From Cantharellus purpuraceus (Eukaryota > Basidiomycota > Agaricomycetes > Cantharellales > Hydnaceae), in contig JALBUN010000001.1 in NCBI GenBank assembly GCA_025174535.1, positions 2,542,001 through 2,606,000 of the forward strand: a stretch of 64,000 nt of DNA. The letters are read 5' to 3'. Both the position numbers and the translations under genes were made by a program. Shown here piece by piece: positions 62,056-64,000 of the stretch (its first letter is position 1; every line of letters begins with the position of its first letter). The notes under the pieces were generated by a model, which was not told where the DNA came from, ran no database searches, and saw only the letters and a program-made list of their open reading frames with translations.

Positions 62056-63692
62056 ATGCATAACGTACCTGCGATGTTGAAGATGCCAGCAGAAGTCAGC
62101 GAGAGGATTCTCACAATGAGCGATCCTATTGCTGTCGCTGCCATGTCTCAGTCTTGCTCGTTTTTCCGCAAACTCATTCATCATCCCATAGATCAGCATT
62201 TGTGGCGATCGCTCTATCTTGCCAGATTCGATGATCCTCGGCCAACATTCACCATTAACGGAGGCGATTCCAATAAATACCCGTGGTCCTCAGAGCTAAA
62301 ACGTCGAGTTCGCTCCGAGACACTCCTGACCCGTTGGAAACCTTTCGTGTCTTTGCCACAAAAGGATCAAACCTTGGTGCTTTGGACATTAACAGATATA
62401 ATATGTAATCTCCCCTCGCCAGACCTCTTAGAGCACTCGTTGGATCTGGAATGGGTTCAACGTTTGATCAAGGAGGCGGATATTCGCAAGGCTCCAAGCA
62501 GTGCAGAGATCGCGGAATTGCTTGCTCGACTGCATACTTACTGTGGACTAACCCGCGAGGAAAAGAAGTGGCCCGGGTCGAAAGCTATGCGCACTGCCTC
62601 TCGGGGTTATGTGTACAATCTTCGAAATTACACTGAAGAGAATGAGTGGGGACCTTTCTTTCAGGACAAGTCAGGGAGGGTCAGTTGGGTCCATGTAAAC
62701 CACCTTTTTAACGTTGTTTCGATGAGCTTGGAGGATATTCCCCAATTGTGGGAGCGGATGAGACCTCCAACTGGGTTGGCTGCCATGAGACCATACTCTG
62801 CGCCTGGCAACAGAAGTAATCCGAAGGATTGGGCAGGAGTAGAAGGCAGTTGGTATAGATATGTTTGCTTCATCGATTACAGGTTAGTTTCCACCCTAAT
62901 TCCGGGCGTTATGCAGTCTTCTCATCCTTCCGTACCAGAGATCTATTTGGTGAGCTCTTATCTTAATTTATTTGTCAGCAGCCAAATGTAACGAGTGATT
63001 TTTTCAGCTTACAATGTATGCGACCTCTTATGTGTAACTTCTGCTCACAAATTCACGCTTGACAGTTTTCAACGTCCACTGAGTCCGAACCCTTGAATAC
63101 CTCCATTTTTGACGGGGCTGATTTCCAAGAAGCCATCCGACTAATCGCACTTACACTTCGCATTACTGAATTCTTACCGTGTGAATCACACCCACATCGC
63201 CCGATTATCAAATTCACAGGAACTAGCCTGGGTGCCTCGGTAAGCAGCTCTCACTTATCACTGAATCGGTTTCGTAGATGAATGCATATTAGAACCAAGC
63301 GCGTGTTGAAGGAACTGTCCGTATGACACCTGATGGCCAAATTCGGTGGCATTATGTATGTTTCCAGCTTTTGTTCCTAGTTTCGATCAAGTAACCATTC
63401 CCAGATGTCTACATATGATGGACAAACTCAGTGGTGGTTAGTTGCTCTCATTGTTGGACACCCACTATCTTCATAAGTGACCCACGTTCCACAGTTCAGA
63501 AGGCGTCCAGGTTGGTGCGGCAGGCTCTGCGATGGGTGTCATAGGCGCTTGGTCGGGGGAATCCCATCTGGAGCAAGATCCAGTCGGTGAGTATCTCGCG
63601 TTTACGTGCATCTCTGGGGCTTGATATCAGCATTTATAGGCCCATTCTGGCTATGGAAAGGCGAACCACTGAAGAGATACCATAATTCATAA
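62056..63692 (+). CDS. F-box-like protein
   Basis: Eight exons (62056-62882, 62939-62949, 63008-63015, 63066-63239, 63293-63355, 63405-63436, 63495-63586, 63640-63692) give 419 residues. The N-terminus has an F-box-like helix bundle: MPAEVSERILTMSDPIAVAAMSQSCSFFRKLI and HLWRSLYLARFDD, the typical order of SCF substrate-receptor F-boxes. The rest is an uncharacterised domain with a C-terminal beta-rich part (ARVEGTVRMTPDGQIRWHY, GAWSGESHLEQDPVGPFWLWKG) that may bind substrate. Exons 2 and 3 are 11 and 8 nt; only this pair keeps frame from IDY to FSTSTESE. An in-frame ATG at 61987 exists but would overlap the divergent oxidase CDS, so 62056 is preferred. Confidence 0.8.
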
Positions 63693-63843
63693 GGAATTTA
63701 TATATAAGAGTATTGAAGATTTGGAGAGTGTTGTCCCACGATTAATGAATGACTCGATTCAGTTGTTGTGCATGCTTGTCACGTGATGTCACGAAATGGG
63801 AGCCTGTAACTTAGAGCGTTCTGTTCTACTTGAAGCTGAGCTC

Positions 63844-64000
63844 ATGTCCAAGCCACGAACACGGTCATCACTGGATGAAATGACACCACCCACTCCTTCG
63901 CTACCGTTCCCCAGTACAGGCTCTTTAGCATACGTTGCCAACATTGCTTCGAGCACCCTAGGCTCTGGTTTGGAGAGCGGTTCTAAACCTAAGCAGACCA
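63844..64000 (+). CDS. 5' end of an unidentified gene, cut by the window
   Basis: From an ATG at 63844 the frame stays open to the window edge: MSKPRTRSSLDEMTPPTPSL near the start, followed by Ser/Gly-rich sequence. The composition is that of a disordered N-terminus. Too little is present to name a product. Confidence 0.45.
   Translation, partial: MSKPRTRSSLDEMTPPTPSLPFPSTGSLAYVANIASSTLGSGLESGSKPKQT

Overview
The window reads as chromosomal DNA of a filamentous basidiomycete, most likely a mushroom-forming Agaricomycete. Genes lie close together on both strands. Nearly all are cut by many 45-65 bp GT-AG introns, and the gene set is fungal: vacuolar Vac8, CYP61 sterol desaturase, Hal-type kinase, MET2 homoserine acetyltransferase and a membrane oleate desaturase. 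I rebuilt exon-intron structures by following reading frame and family conservation across splice sites. Most genes close perfectly in frame, so I regard them as intact. I see no rRNA, tRNA, CRISPR or plasmid features.

Layout. Positions 1-4.2 kb are degenerate: an inverted-repeat element with a TGACTC minisatellite and TATA box, a decayed UMP1-like gene and a 5'-broken flavin oxidase. Positions 4.3-16.6 kb hold an acyl-protein thioesterase and VAC8 (head to head), a Pumilio/PUF RNA-binding protein, a cullin-repeat protein and a disordered acidic protein. Positions 17.5-25.1 kb hold cytosolic S16 and mitochondrial L4 (head to head), RAD51, 3-phosphoglycerate dehydrogenase and an AGC-like kinase. 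Positions 26.4-33.5 kb hold a MYST acetyltransferase, L19, a Hal-type kinase and a short-chain dehydrogenase, mostly inside a GC-rich block. A 3 kb gene-poor stretch follows. Positions 36.5-42.5 kb hold a dynein heavy chain tail with no motor, a tandem duplication and MET2. Positions 43.5-54.2 kb hold VPS4, ERG5, a delta-12 desaturase, a small mitochondrial helical protein, a HAD phosphatase and a single-pass membrane protein. Positions 54.9-64 kb hold ethanolamine-phosphate cytidylyltransferase, an ammonium transporter, prenylcysteine oxidase, an F-box-like protein and the start of one more gene.

Functionally this is mostly housekeeping: ribosome, recombination, amino-acid synthesis (serine and methionine branches), membrane lipid synthesis (ergosterol, oleate desaturation, phosphatidylethanolamine) and trafficking (VPS4, VAC8, dynein). 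No self-contained new system such as a biosynthetic or defence cluster is evident. The strongest oddities are the stand-alone dynein tail ending in a tandem duplication, the divergent pairing of a depalmitoylating enzyme with a predicted palmitoylated protein, many very small exons (3-14 nt), and a repeat whose TGACTC array sits upstream of a TATA box.
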